This document shows positions 36,891-45,272 of a DNA stretch of 64,000 bases, piece after piece. The DNA is from Gammaproteobacteria bacterium. GTDB lineage: Bacteria; Pseudomonadota; Gammaproteobacteria; GCA-001735895. The position numbers and the translations under genes are program-made. The stretch lies in the NCBI GenBank assembly GCA_024225395.1, contig JAAEMR010000164.1, positions 1 to 64,000 on the forward strand. Direction: 5' to 3'. Position 1 is the stretch's first letter, and each line of letters starts with the position of its first letter. The notes beneath the pieces were generated by a model. It saw only the letters and a list, made by a program, of their open reading frames with translations. It had not been told where the DNA came from and searched no databases.

Positions 36891-37184
36891 TTATCGCTTA
36901 CCAAGTAGTTCTCGCATGTTTTCACGACAGGCAATTTTACTTTTGCAAGCTGCAACCGAAAACCTAAAAACTTTATCCATTAAATCCTGTAAATCATGAT
37001 GACTGGCATTACTCAATGCAGCTTCATTCAGCCTATTTTCAGCCGTCGGGGTATCTTTATTCAAAGCCAAGCTCTTATTTTGCTGAAATTCAACTGTTAG
37101 CCGATCATTTCCATGACTTGCAGCCCGAATCTGTACCGTCAACAATGAAAGTGATATCAAAAAAAAGATTAATATTTTTTGCAT
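36891..37184 (-). CDS. Small exported protein of unknown function
   Basis: A 97-residue protein with a signal peptide (ILIFFLISLSLLTVQIRA, cleaved near residue 22) and a mostly helical mature part. Two Cys in VAACKSKIACRENMRE are five residues apart and may pair. I do not recognise a family. It is divergent from regB and shares its 159-base upstream region, which holds the RegA-like repeats. Confidence 0.55.
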   Translation of the reverse strand: MQKILIFFLISLSLLTVQIRAASHGNDRLTVEFQQNKSLALNKDTPTAENRLNEAALSNASHHDLQDLMDKVFRFSVAACKSKIACRENMRELLGKR

Positions 37185-37202
37185 AAAAACACTCTGGTTG
37201 CA

Positions 37203-37267
37203 TGCGACTTAAAACATGGATATAGCCTGAATATCAAAATCATACGGTGGAAGTGACAAATTGTCGC
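37203..37267 (+). promoter_or_regulatory. Candidate RegA/PrrA-type sites upstream of regB
   Basis: GTGAC-AAATT-GTCGC (37253-37267) fits the two-block GCGNC...GNCGC pattern described for PrrA/RegA except for one base in the left block; TGCGAC at 37203-37208 is another left-type block. They lie 86-150 bases ahead of the regB ATG and could mediate autoregulation. The consensus is loose, so this is suggestive only. Confidence 0.35.
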
Positions 37268-37352
37268 AGTCCAATTCACGACTTAAATTTAGAGCTGATC
37301 TATACCCAGATTAACGTTAGAATATTATCCTGTTAAAAAAATATTGAGAAAT

Positions 37353-38624
37353 ATGTCATCTGATACTTTTAGCGGTTCTACACGCATCCTTCGCCAACTG
37401 TATTTTTTAAGAAACATCACTATCACTTTTGTACTGGTGATGACGATGATGGCTCTGTTTGGCCTCAAGATTAACCTTCCAGTGCTGCCCTTAAGCATCA
37501 TTATTTTGATCATGGCCGTTACCAACCTGATCACTCGACTGTTTATCGACTCGGGTAAACCCATTACCAACAAAATAATATTTATTCAGCTGTTACTGGA
37601 AATACTTTCCTTTTCGCTGATTCTATATTTCGCCGGTGGAGCCACTAACCCTTTTACCTTTTTCTACCTGATTCCGCTCGCCATATCCGCTACCGTTATT
37701 CCTGGTTTATCGACCTGGTTATTAACTTCACTGACCGTCATTCTGTACAGTCTGCTGCTAAAATACTATGTCCCCTTAAGCTACAACATGATGGACCATC
37801 AAACCGCTATGGCGGGTGATGGACAGTTTTCACAACACGTATCAGGCATGTGGTTCGGGTTTCTGGTTAGCGCAATTTTAGTCACCTGGTTTATTACCTA
37901 CCTGTCGAAAGAATTAAAACAGCGTGAGCAGGACATCGCAGATGCAAAACAACGTGAAATGCGGGATCAGCAGATGGTGACACTCGGCACACTGGCTGCC
38001 GGTACGGCTCACGAACTGGGAACTCCACTAGCCAGCCTGGCAATCATTGCTGGAGAAATTACCGATGGATTTTCAAAAGAAGAAAATCCGGAACTGTTCG
38101 AAAATCAGGAAATATTACGCCACCAGATTCAACGCTGTAAAAAAATACTGTCTGTTCTATCTGACTCGACCGGAGAATCACGCGCTGATGAAGGTTACCT
38201 GATGCCAGTGACTGAGTTTTTTGAGCTAGTACTAAGCCACTGGCACGATCAACGCCCGGACACCCTTTACAAAACGGGGCTGGATTCGTTACAGACACCC
38301 TTGCAACTTCTCTATGATAAAACCATTTCTCAGGCACTTATCAACCTGTTAAATAATTCTGCTGATGCTTCCAGTGACCCCATAGAAATTCATGCCACTA
38401 TCGACCAACAACAATTGTTGATTGAGATTAGAGACAGCGGCGAAGGCTTGAGTGAAGAGCAACTCGCCATGGCTGGAGAAGTTTCATTTTCCAACAAACC
38501 GGATGGCATGGGTATAGGTCTGTTTTTAGCCATTACCACCATTCGCCGAAGTGGCGGTAGCATCGAATTTCAACACCGACAATCTGGCGGAACCAGCACC
38601 GTTGTCCGCTTAGCGTTGATATAA
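37353..38624 (+). CDS. regB: RegB/PrrB-type redox sensor histidine kinase
   Basis: Using the ATG at 37353 (an in-frame TTG lies nine bases upstream), a 423-residue kinase with six membrane helices in the first 190 residues. The quinone-sensing heptad GGxxNPF reads GGATNPF at residues 95-101. The phosphoacceptor is H220 in AAGTAHELGTPLASL. The redox-active Cys of RegB has a counterpart at C262 (QRCKKILSVL). The ATPase domain has NLLNNSADAS, DSGEGL and GMGIGLFLA. RegB responds to the redox state of the quinone pool. It is followed 30 bases later by its response regulator. Confidence 0.93.
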   Translation: MSSDTFSGSTRILRQLYFLRNITITFVLVMTMMALFGLKINLPVLPLSIIILIMAVTNLITRLFIDSGKPITNKIIFIQLLLEILSFSLILYFAGGATNPFTFFYLIPLAISATVIPGLSTWLLTSLTVILYSLLLKYYVPLSYNMMDHQTAMAGDGQFSQHVSGMWFGFLVSAILVTWFITYLSKELKQREQDIADAKQREMRDQQMVTLGTLAAGTAHELGTPLASLAIIAGEITDGFSKEENPELFENQEILRHQIQRCKKILSVLSDSTGESRADEGYLMPVTEFFELVLSHWHDQRPDTLYKTGLDSLQTPLQLLYDKTISQALINLLNNSADASSDPIEIHATIDQQQLLIEIRDSGEGLSEEQLAMAGEVSFSNKPDGMGIGLFLAITTIRRSGGSIEFQHRQSGGTSTVVRLALI

Positions 38625-38654
38625 CCCCGGTAAGCACTGTAGAATCTTATTATT

Positions 38655-39194
38655 ATGAGTGAAGAAAATCCCAAGTTATTACTGGTCGACGATGATGAAA
38701 TTTTCTGTAAAGTGTTATCCAGAGCCCTGCAGAAAAGGGAATACAATGTTGAGGTTGCTTATAATCAGAAAGATGCTTTAGAACAAGCACAACAACTCCA
38801 CCCGGAATTCGCCATCGTTGATTTGCGCATAGGCAATGATTCTGGCCTAAATGTTATTAAATCACTGGCATCATCCTATCCCGACATCCGCATTGTTGTT
38901 CTCACCGGATTTGCCAGCATCAGTACCGCAGTAGAGTCAATTAAACTGGGCGCAATTCACTATCTGACAAAACCGGCTGAAATTGACGATATCTTAACCG
39001 CGTTTTATCACGATGAAGGCAATGCCGATATAAACCTGCAAACTCAACCCATGTCCGCCAAACGCATGGAATGGGAACATTTACAAAAGGTTTTACACGA
39101 TCACAACGGTAATATTTCAGCCGCTGCACGGGCAATGGGCATGCATCGCAGAACGCTGCAACGAAAACTCAGCAAAAAACCAGTCAAGGTTTAA
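38655..39194 (+). CDS. regA: RegA/PrrA/ActR-type response regulator
   Basis: A 179-residue regulator: receiver domain with acidic pair VDDDE and phosphoacceptor D56 (AIVDLRIGNDSG), conserved Thr in VLTGFAS and Lys in YLTKPAE, then a Fis-like helix-turn-helix (GNISAAARAMGMHRRTLQRKLSKK) that is nearly invariant in RegA homologues. It controls respiration, cytochrome and carbon or nitrogen fixation genes in relatives, so the cytochrome cluster just upstream is a natural candidate target here. That is inference; no binding has been shown. Confidence 0.94.
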   Translation: MSEENPKLLLVDDDEIFCKVLSRALQKREYNVEVAYNQKDALEQAQQLHPEFAIVDLRIGNDSGLNVIKSLASSYPDIRIVVLTGFASISTAVESIKLGAIHYLTKPAEIDDILTAFYHDEGNADINLQTQPMSAKRMEWEHLQKVLHDHNGNISAAARAMGMHRRTLQRKLSKKPVKV

Positions 39195-39479
39195 CTGGAA
39201 CCTTTTCCCGTTCAGCATGACTAAAATTAGTACCGCGTAATCAGTGAAAACCCTTCTATCAGGCTCAGAATTCTAACAGCTATAAACGTAGTATCTATTA
39301 AACTAGTCCTAGTGAATGGAAGGTCGTGACTCTACGGCAATATGCAAAGTAATTCGAAGATCTTTCCATTAAGTCCAGTTTATGGACATTATTTAGCAAA
39401 TAGCTTAAAAATTCACTATGCGACACAGCAGAAGGAAGGGGAAGGAAGAATTCAAGAGAAATCACTCATCTGGCAAATC
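39195..39479. other. Intergenic region after regA
   Basis: About 285 bases between regA and the hairpin beyond dctM. A 66-codon plus-strand frame starts at 39342 but has no recognisable features and I reject it as a gene. I see no convincing RNA gene. Confidence 0.35.
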
Positions 39480-39510
39480 TATATGCTGCACACCCCTTGT
39501 GCAGCATATA
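39480..39510 (-). terminator. Strong hairpin beyond dctM
   Basis: A perfect 13-base inverted repeat (TATATGCTGCACA and its complement) with a five-base loop lies 22 bases past the dctM stop. No T-run follows on the minus strand, so it may protect the mRNA 3' end or act with Rho rather than be an intrinsic terminator. Confidence 0.6.
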
Positions 39511-39531
39511 AAATATCAACAAATAACAGGC

Positions 39532-40896
39532 TTATTTTGTAATGATTTCTGCTCCCATCATCATTGTGGGTAACCAGGTTGAAACAAATGGCACATAAGT
39601 CACAATAATTAAAAAGAGAAACATGATACCCAGCCATGGAGCCGCGGCTTTAACCACGCTCAACATCGACATACCTGCGACACCAGCCGTTACAAACAGG
39701 TTCAATCCGACCGGAGGCGTAATCATGCCAATTTCCATATTCACTACCATAATAATACCCAGGTGAATCGGGTCTATGCCCAGAGCAATAGCAATTGGAA
39801 AAACCAGTGGGGCGACAATAATCAACAGCCCGGAAGGTTCCATAAACTGCCCGCCAATCAACAATAGAACATTGACTACAATCAAAAACATAATCGGCCC
39901 TAATCCAGCTGACAGCATCGCTTCGGTAATCATTTGAGGGATACGCTCTTCGGTCAGCACATGTTTTAAAATCAATGCATTAGCAATGATGAATAGCAAC
40001 ATGATGGTGAGCTTGCCGGCTTCAAACAGGCTGTGTTTGGTATCTTTATGCCAGAACACCGAAAGCCCTCGCCAGATAACCATTAACCCACCCTTCCCTT
40101 CATGCCGGAATGGCCCCATGTCCTTATAGATAAAATTGGCAATCAAAAATGCGTAGATTGCGGCCACGGCAGCAGCCTCAGTCGGGGTGAAAATACCACC
40201 GTAAATACCACCCAGAATAATCACAATCAGCATTAATCCCCAGCTGGCATCACGAGCAGCAGCAAACACTTCACCCCAGCCAGCCCAGGGCTGAGAAGGC
40301 AGGTTTTTATAACGAGCAGCTACATAAATACCCAGCATCAACATGCCCCCAGCCATTAAGCCTGGAATAACCCCGGCCAGAAACATACGTCCGACCGATA
40401 CATCCGTCGCTGCGGCATACACCACCATAACGATAGAAGGTGGAATCAGGATACCCAGAGTTCCTGCATTACAGATAACACCGGCTGCAAACTCTTTGGT
40501 GTAACCCACCTGCACCATGCCGGCAATAACAATACTTCCGATAGCCACTACCGTTGCAGGAGATGAACCAGACAAAGCTGCAAATAACATACAGGCAAAC
40601 ACTGACGCCATCGCCAGACCACCGCGAAACGAACCAACGACTGCAATCGCAAAACGTATGATTCGATGCGCAACACCACCGGTTGACATAAACACCGAGG
40701 CCAGAATAAAAAATGGAATAGCTAATAACGTGTAATGCCCTTCAAAAGCTGAAAACAATGTCTGGGCAACTGACGCAAGAGATGCATCAGAATGAATCAT
40801 TAAAAATATTATACTGGACAAGCCAAGAGAAACAGCAATCGGCACACCGATCAGCATTAAACCTATAACCATCAGGAAAAGCATAAAAATAGCCAT
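39532..40896 (-). CDS. dctM: TRAP transporter large permease DctM
   Basis: A 454-residue inner-membrane protein with about 12 to 13 helices. Family blocks are present: AIPFFILASVFMSTGGVAHRI, FAALSGSSPATVVAIGSI, GTLGILIPPSIVMVVYAA and the late NMEIGMITPPVGLNLFV. It is about 30 residues longer than typical DctM because of an extended cytoplasmic loop with FRHEGKGGLMVIWRG. It is the ion-coupled channel of a tripartite carrier for organic acids. Its start overlaps the dctQ stop by one base. Confidence 0.95.
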   Translation of the reverse strand: MAIFMLFLMVIGLMLIGVPIAVSLGLSSIIFLMIHSDASLASVAQTLFSAFEGHYTLLAIPFFILASVFMSTGGVAHRIIRFAIAVVGSFRGGLAMASVFACMLFAALSGSSPATVVAIGSIVIAGMVQVGYTKEFAAGVICNAGTLGILIPPSIVMVVYAAATDVSVGRMFLAGVIPGLMAGGMLMLGIYVAARYKNLPSQPWAGWGEVFAAARDASWGLMLIVIILGGIYGGIFTPTEAAAVAAIYAFLIANFIYKDMGPFRHEGKGGLMVIWRGLSVFWHKDTKHSLFEAGKLTIMLLFIIANALILKHVLTEERIPQMITEAMLSAGLGPIMFLIVVNVLLLIGGQFMEPSGLLIIVAPLVFPIAIALGIDPIHLGIIMVVNMEIGMITPPVGLNLFVTAGVAGMSMLSVVKAAAPWLGIMFLFLIIVTYVPFVSTWLPTMMMGAEIITK

Positions 40897-41549
40897 TACA
40901 TTTTCTCCTTATGGTCAGCTTTATGAGCAAGCTCTTCTTCATAAGCCTGAGCTTCTTCAATTTCATCTTCGACTTCGTGATTGGCGATAATTTTATCCAG
41001 ATCCCCTTTGAAAACTCGCCACCCCAGTTGCAGAAACCGAAAAGTCAGCAAGGCCATTCCAAGTGGTAAAGCCATGTATGGAATAAATCGAGGAATTTTT
41101 TCATAACGTTCACCTTCATTCATCCAGTCAGCCAGAAACATAAACATTTCAGGCATAGGAATATCTTCCGTTTCCAGCCATGCTCGTTCAGTAGCAAAGG
41201 GATACCAGTAATCCCAGGACCCTATCAACAACAATACGGAATAATTAAGACAGGCTATTATCGCCAGAATCGCAAAAACCTTTCGCACCGACGGTGAGAC
41301 CATATTGATCACAACATCCACACCGATATGAACATGTTTTTTTACCGCATAGGATGATCCCATTAATACCAGCCAGGCGAATAGAAACACCGTCATTTCC
41401 AGTGCCCACAGGATATTACTATTGAAAATATAACGCGCAATGACGTTTGCGAAGGTGATAAGTGTCATTAAACCCAGACATACGGCAATACTGGTTTCTT
41501 CGATATTGTCGATGACCTGTCCGAGCTTGGTTGTCGGTTCATGAGTCAT
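40896..41549 (-). CDS. dctQ: TRAP transporter small permease DctQ
   Basis: A 217-residue protein with four membrane helices; the second block contains the family motif NILWALEMTVFLFAWLVLMG and KKHVHIGVDVV. A periplasmic loop around residues 120-155 (FMFLADWMNEGERYEKIP) is longer than in many DctQ proteins, and the C-terminus is an acidic helix. It pairs with DctM in the membrane. A 119-base gap with a hairpin separates it from dctP. Confidence 0.92.
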   Translation of the reverse strand: MTHEPTTKLGQVIDNIEETSIAVCLGLMTLITFANVIARYIFNSNILWALEMTVFLFAWLVLMGSSYAVKKHVHIGVDVVINMVSPSVRKVFAILAIIACLNYSVLLLIGSWDYWYPFATERAWLETEDIPMPEMFMFLADWMNEGERYEKIPRFIPYMALPLGMALLTFRFLQLGWRVFKGDLDKIIANHEVEDEIEEAQAYEEELAHKADHKEKM

Positions 41550-41584
41550 GCGTGGCTCCTCAGGTTATTTTTAATTATTTTTTT

Positions 41585-41613
41585 ATACGCGACCAAAGAG
41601 TTTGGCCGCGTAT
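41585..41613 (-). promoter_or_regulatory. Hairpin between dctP and dctQ
   Basis: ATACGCGxCCAAA, three bases, then its complement with one mismatch. Such hairpins after the binding-protein gene usually allow higher expression of the periplasmic subunit by partial termination or by stabilising upstream mRNA. No T-run follows on the minus strand, which favours mRNA stabilisation. Confidence 0.55.
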
Positions 41614-41668
41614 TCCATCATAAATGGTTAAGGTAACAATTACCTCATTTATCTACAGCGTATAACCG

Positions 41669-42670
41669 TTAAGAGTTATTGGCTTTCAGTGCAGCATTCA
41701 TCAAGTCTTTACCAATATCCTTTTCAAACTTTTTCCATACAGGTTTCATAGCATCGACCCATGCCTGACGTTGAGAAGCCGTTAATGTACGTACTACACC
41801 ACCCGCTTTAATAACATTATCCTTATTCATGTTATTAACCTTGGTTGATTCACCGTTACGAGCCGCAGTCACTTCTTTCAGAATGGTACCCAGTTGTGTA
41901 CGAACATCGTTAGGTAGACCTTTCCACCATTTATTAGATGTCACTACCAGATAATCAAGAATACCGTGGTTAGTTTCAGTTACGCCATCCTGTACTTCAA
42001 AGAATTTCTTACCGTAAATGTTAGACCATGAGTTTTCCTGCCCATCGATAACTTTAGTTTGCAGACCACCATAAACTTCTTTGAAAGACATTTTTTGTGG
42101 GCTAGCACCTAATTGCTCAAATTGTGCAACCAGTACATCAGAAGCCTGAACACGGAATTTAAGACCGCTAGCATCAGATGGTTTGACCAAAGGGCGACTC
42201 GCAGACATTTGTTTCATGCCGTTATGCCAGAATGCCAGACCTTTCAGGCCACGTCTTTCCATAGAGCTTTTCAACTTTTCACCATCAGCTGAATTTTGAA
42301 AACGATCAACTGCATCAACATCTTCAAATACAAATGGCAGGTCGAAAATACGGAATTTCTTAGTGAACTTCTCAAACTTTGATAATGAAGGAGCCGCCAT
42401 TTGAACGTCGCCATTCAACATTGCCTCAAGAACTTTTTTATCGTTATAGAGTGTCGAGTTAGGGAATACCTGCATACAGGCTTTACCATTCATTTCATCA
42501 TTAACTCTTTGTTCCAGCAACGAAGCCGCAATACCTTTAGGGTGTTTATCAGTATTAGTTACGTGACTGAACTTGATGACAATTTCACCAGCATCACAGT
42601 TAGCCAGTGCAGATGTACTGCTTACAGCAAGAACAGATGAAACCGCTAAACCTAATAGAACTTTACGCAT
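41669..42670 (-). CDS. dctP: TRAP transporter substrate-binding protein DctP
   Basis: A 333-residue periplasmic protein: signal peptide 1-23 (VLLGLAVSSVLAVSSTSALA), then the DctP fold. The carboxylate-binding Arg is in the GLKFRVQASDV block, and the specificity helix reads KEVYGGLQTKVIDGQENSWSN split over two turns. It delivers organic acids such as C4-dicarboxylates to DctQM. A sigma-54 promoter lies about 65 bases upstream of its ATG, fitting control by DctB/DctD, whose genes are at 8.6-11.8 kb. Confidence 0.94.
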   Translation of the reverse strand: MRKVLLGLAVSSVLAVSSTSALANCDAGEIVIKFSHVTNTDKHPKGIAASLLEQRVNDEMNGKACMQVFPNSTLYNDKKVLEAMLNGDVQMAAPSLSKFEKFTKKFRIFDLPFVFEDVDAVDRFQNSADGEKLKSSMERRGLKGLAFWHNGMKQMSASRPLVKPSDASGLKFRVQASDVLVAQFEQLGASPQKMSFKEVYGGLQTKVIDGQENSWSNIYGKKFFEVQDGVTETNHGILDYLVVTSNKWWKGLPNDVRTQLGTILKEVTAARNGESTKVNNMNKDNVIKAGGVVRTLTASQRQAWVDAMKPVWKKFEKDIGKDLMNAALKANNS

Positions 42671-42734
42671 ATGTTTTCTCCAGAATTATAATTATGTTGT
42701 CCGGTTTAATACCCGGCTTAACACTGTATATGTA

Positions 42735-42750
42735 TGCACTTGCTATGCCA
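42735..42750 (-). promoter_or_regulatory. Sigma-54 promoter of dctP
   Basis: Minus-strand TGGCATA-GCAA-GTGCA matches the sigma-54 consensus TGGCAYR-N4-TTGCW at 11 of 12 defined positions and keeps the essential GG and GC exactly ten bases apart. Transcription should begin about 12 bases downstream, near 42724, giving a leader of about 54 bases. Confidence 0.85.
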
Positions 42751-42838
42751 AAAGCTGATACCCCCAGGAAAACAACCACAACTCATTGAAAAATAAGTAG
42801 AAATATACATTAGCCAAAATTTAGTCAAAAAACTTATG

Positions 42839-42855
42839 GGTGGAATTCCGCACAA
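42839..42855 (-). promoter_or_regulatory. Candidate DctD activator site
   Basis: An imperfect palindrome around GGAATTCC with a TTCCGCACA half-site, about 90-105 bases upstream of the sigma-54 element. It resembles the GTGCGGAAATCCGCAC-type DctD sites of rhizobia as I remember them. Only one half-site is good. Confidence 0.4.
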
Positions 42856-43013
42856 ATTGGTACCAAAAGTGGATGAGTGCTGACACATTCACCCACTCTC
42901 GTTAAAGCTGTAATTCACCCTGGATTCAGTTAAAAGCGTTATTCTTTACTCGCGGTCATTCGCTGACTATGACAAAATCTGATTTTAATATAAAAACCCT
43001 GTAAACATCGCTC

Positions 43014-45185
43014 TTGTCCACTCCGTTACGCACACACTTTCTCTGCTTTACGCTCATCTTTCCCGTAATCAGCTTCGCTGAGCCGGACTGGAGCATTTGC
43101 TCGGTACCTGTTGTCACCAGACAGGGCGACCTTTCTTTGGAGCCATTGAATACTGAAGTTCAGGCTGACCAGTTATACATTGAAAATAAAAATTTTTTAA
43201 ACTTTACCGGGAATGTACTGGTTACCAGAGGTGAGCAAAAACTCAGCGCTGACCAGGTACAACTTGATAGAATTTCCAATCAGCTGACTGCTAAAGGAAA
43301 TTTAAGCTTTAGCGACCAGTTATTCCGCTTAAATGCAGATAATATCGGACTGGATAACACTAATCATTCAGCCTTTTTTGATCTGGCTAATTTTCAGTTA
43401 TATGAAAACCACCTGCGTGGTTCCGCAAAAAAGATTATTCAGCTCGATGCAAATCATCACAAACTTTACGATGTGTCTTACACCACCTGTGATCCACAGG
43501 TAAATACCTGGTCGATAAATGCCGGCAAGCTCAAGCTGAACCATCTGGAAGGCAGGGGAACTGCATCAAACGCCACTTTACGGATTAAGGATGTACCTGT
43601 TTTTTACCTTCCATGGTTTCAGTTCCCCATCAATAATCAACGAATGAGCGGGCTGCTCACCCCTACTTTTACTCAATCCAGCTCTTCAGGAACTCAAGTT
43701 ACATTACCATTTTACTGGAACCAGGCTGAAAATTTAGATATGACCCTGACCCCGATCTGGTATAGCAACAGGGGCACTCAACTCAATACTGAAAACCGGT
43801 ATCTATTTAAAAATAATTCAGGGCAGTTAAACCTGTCAGGGCTCAGTGATGATCTGTTTAATGATGATCGCTGGTACACAAGATGGACGCATGATATTGA
43901 CTTAACAGATAATATTCATACCTCTATATTGATTCAACGAGTTTCGGACACAGAGTTTCTAGAAGACTTTGACCACCTGGATACCATCAAAACCGTCGAC
44001 TATCTTAAAAGTTCTGTAATTTTCAAAGGCCTTATAGCCAACTGGTCTACCCAGTTATTATTTGAACAACATCAAATCGTCAATGATAAAAAAACACTTG
44101 CATCCAGCCCCTACAAACGACTTCCCCGATTCAGCGTGGATAGAGTTTTTTCATCCAATGAAAGTCCATTAAGTTTAGACTGGATGAATGAATGGGTTCG
44201 TTTTGACAAAGAAGAAGGCGTCATCGGAGATCGCTTACACATCGCTCCATCAATCAGTTACCCCATGGAGTCAAGCTACTATTTTCTAAAACCCGCTATA
44301 CAACTTGACTACACACACTATTCGTTAGACAACAACATCGATGATCAGAACAGTTTGCAACGCAGCATATCCCTGTTAAGCCTGGATAGCGGATTATTTT
44401 TTGAACGTACGGCTAATAAGTCCAAAAACTGGATACAAACACTGGAACCTCGACTCTATTTCCTTTATGTCCCTTATCAAGATCAATCCAGCATTCCTGA
44501 TTTTGACACTTCATTACTGACTGAAAACTATAATAATTTATTCATTAACAACCGCTTTTCCGGCGTCGATAGAATTGGTGATACGCAGCAAATTTCACTA
44601 GGCATCACCACCCGCTTATTAGATGATAAAAACCAGGAGTTTTTCAGAGCCAGTATAGGTCAGGCTTTTTACGCCGACGACCGGAAAGTGAGCCTCAATT
44701 CAACCATTGATACACGTCATAAATCGAGCTTGATGTCTGCACTTACTTTCAAACCCCGGTCCGACTGGAAAATTCAACTGTCCAATGTCTACGATCAGCT
44801 TGAAAAAGAATCCGTTCAAACTGATATTTCCGTCAGGCAGTTTACTAACAGCCAGGTATTTAATGTTGAATACCATATGCGCAACAGCAATCTGGAACAA
44901 ACAACATTTTCAGCTGTCTATCCTGTATCTGTTAACTGGAGCGTATTTGCCAAACGACAGCATTCACTGATTCATGATATGCCAGTGCAGCACCTGTTTG
45001 GTCTGGCCTATGAAAGCTGCTGCTGGGGTTTTAAAGCACTGTATGAAGAGAGCAGCGATAAAGATTTTGATGAAATTGATCGTGCTGTCTACTTCAAGTT
45101 AACCTTTAAAGGGCTCAGTGATACAGGACAGGATATCGATGCTTTACTCCAGGAGGGTATTGCTGGTTATCAACCCGTGTTTTAA
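43014..45185 (+). CDS. lptD: LPS-assembly protein LptD
   Basis: A 723-residue outer-membrane protein that inserts lipopolysaccharide with LptE. Start TTG, signal peptide ending at SFAEP, N-terminal jellyroll (LYIENKNFLNFTGNVLVTRGEQKLSADQV split across turns), then a large barrel. The four Cys that form LptD disulfides in E. coli have counterparts: one just after the signal (WSICSVP), one in YTTCDPQ, and a CC pair in ESCCWGFK near the end. Length is slightly shorter than E. coli (784). First gene of lptD-surA-pdxA. Confidence 0.95.
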   Translation: MSTPLRTHFLCFTLIFPVISFAEPDWSICSVPVVTRQGDLSLEPLNTEVQADQLYIENKNFLNFTGNVLVTRGEQKLSADQVQLDRISNQLTAKGNLSFSDQLFRLNADNIGLDNTNHSAFFDLANFQLYENHLRGSAKKIIQLDANHHKLYDVSYTTCDPQVNTWSINAGKLKLNHLEGRGTASNATLRIKDVPVFYLPWFQFPINNQRMSGLLTPTFTQSSSSGTQVTLPFYWNQAENLDMTLTPIWYSNRGTQLNTENRYLFKNNSGQLNLSGLSDDLFNDDRWYTRWTHDIDLTDNIHTSILIQRVSDTEFLEDFDHLDTIKTVDYLKSSVIFKGLIANWSTQLLFEQHQIVNDKKTLASSPYKRLPRFSVDRVFSSNESPLSLDWMNEWVRFDKEEGVIGDRLHIAPSISYPMESSYYFLKPAIQLDYTHYSLDNNIDDQNSLQRSISLLSLDSGLFFERTANKSKNWIQTLEPRLYFLYVPYQDQSSIPDFDTSLLTENYNNLFINNRFSGVDRIGDTQQISLGITTRLLDDKNQEFFRASIGQAFYADDRKVSLNSTIDTRHKSSLMSALTFKPRSDWKIQLSNVYDQLEKESVQTDISVRQFTNSQVFNVEYHMRNSNLEQTTFSAVYPVSVNWSVFAKRQHSLIHDMPVQHLFGLAYESCCWGFKALYEESSDKDFDEIDRAVYFKLTFKGLSDTGQDIDALLQEGIAGYQPVF

Positions 45186-45272
45186 AGCGGATTATGAATT
45201 ATCATCAGTATGTTCTATTTATCATACAATTAGCTTACTATCCCACAAATTTTTACTTTTGAAACTTTATTT

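Noticed and set aside
39342-39542. 66-codon plus-strand open frame between regA and dctM
   Set aside because: No signal peptide, motif, good ribosome site or family resemblance; it runs into the dctM hairpin and stop region.
42951-43013. Sigma-E promoter for lptD
   Set aside because: A TCTGA element is present, but nothing like GGAACTT lies 15-16 bases upstream.
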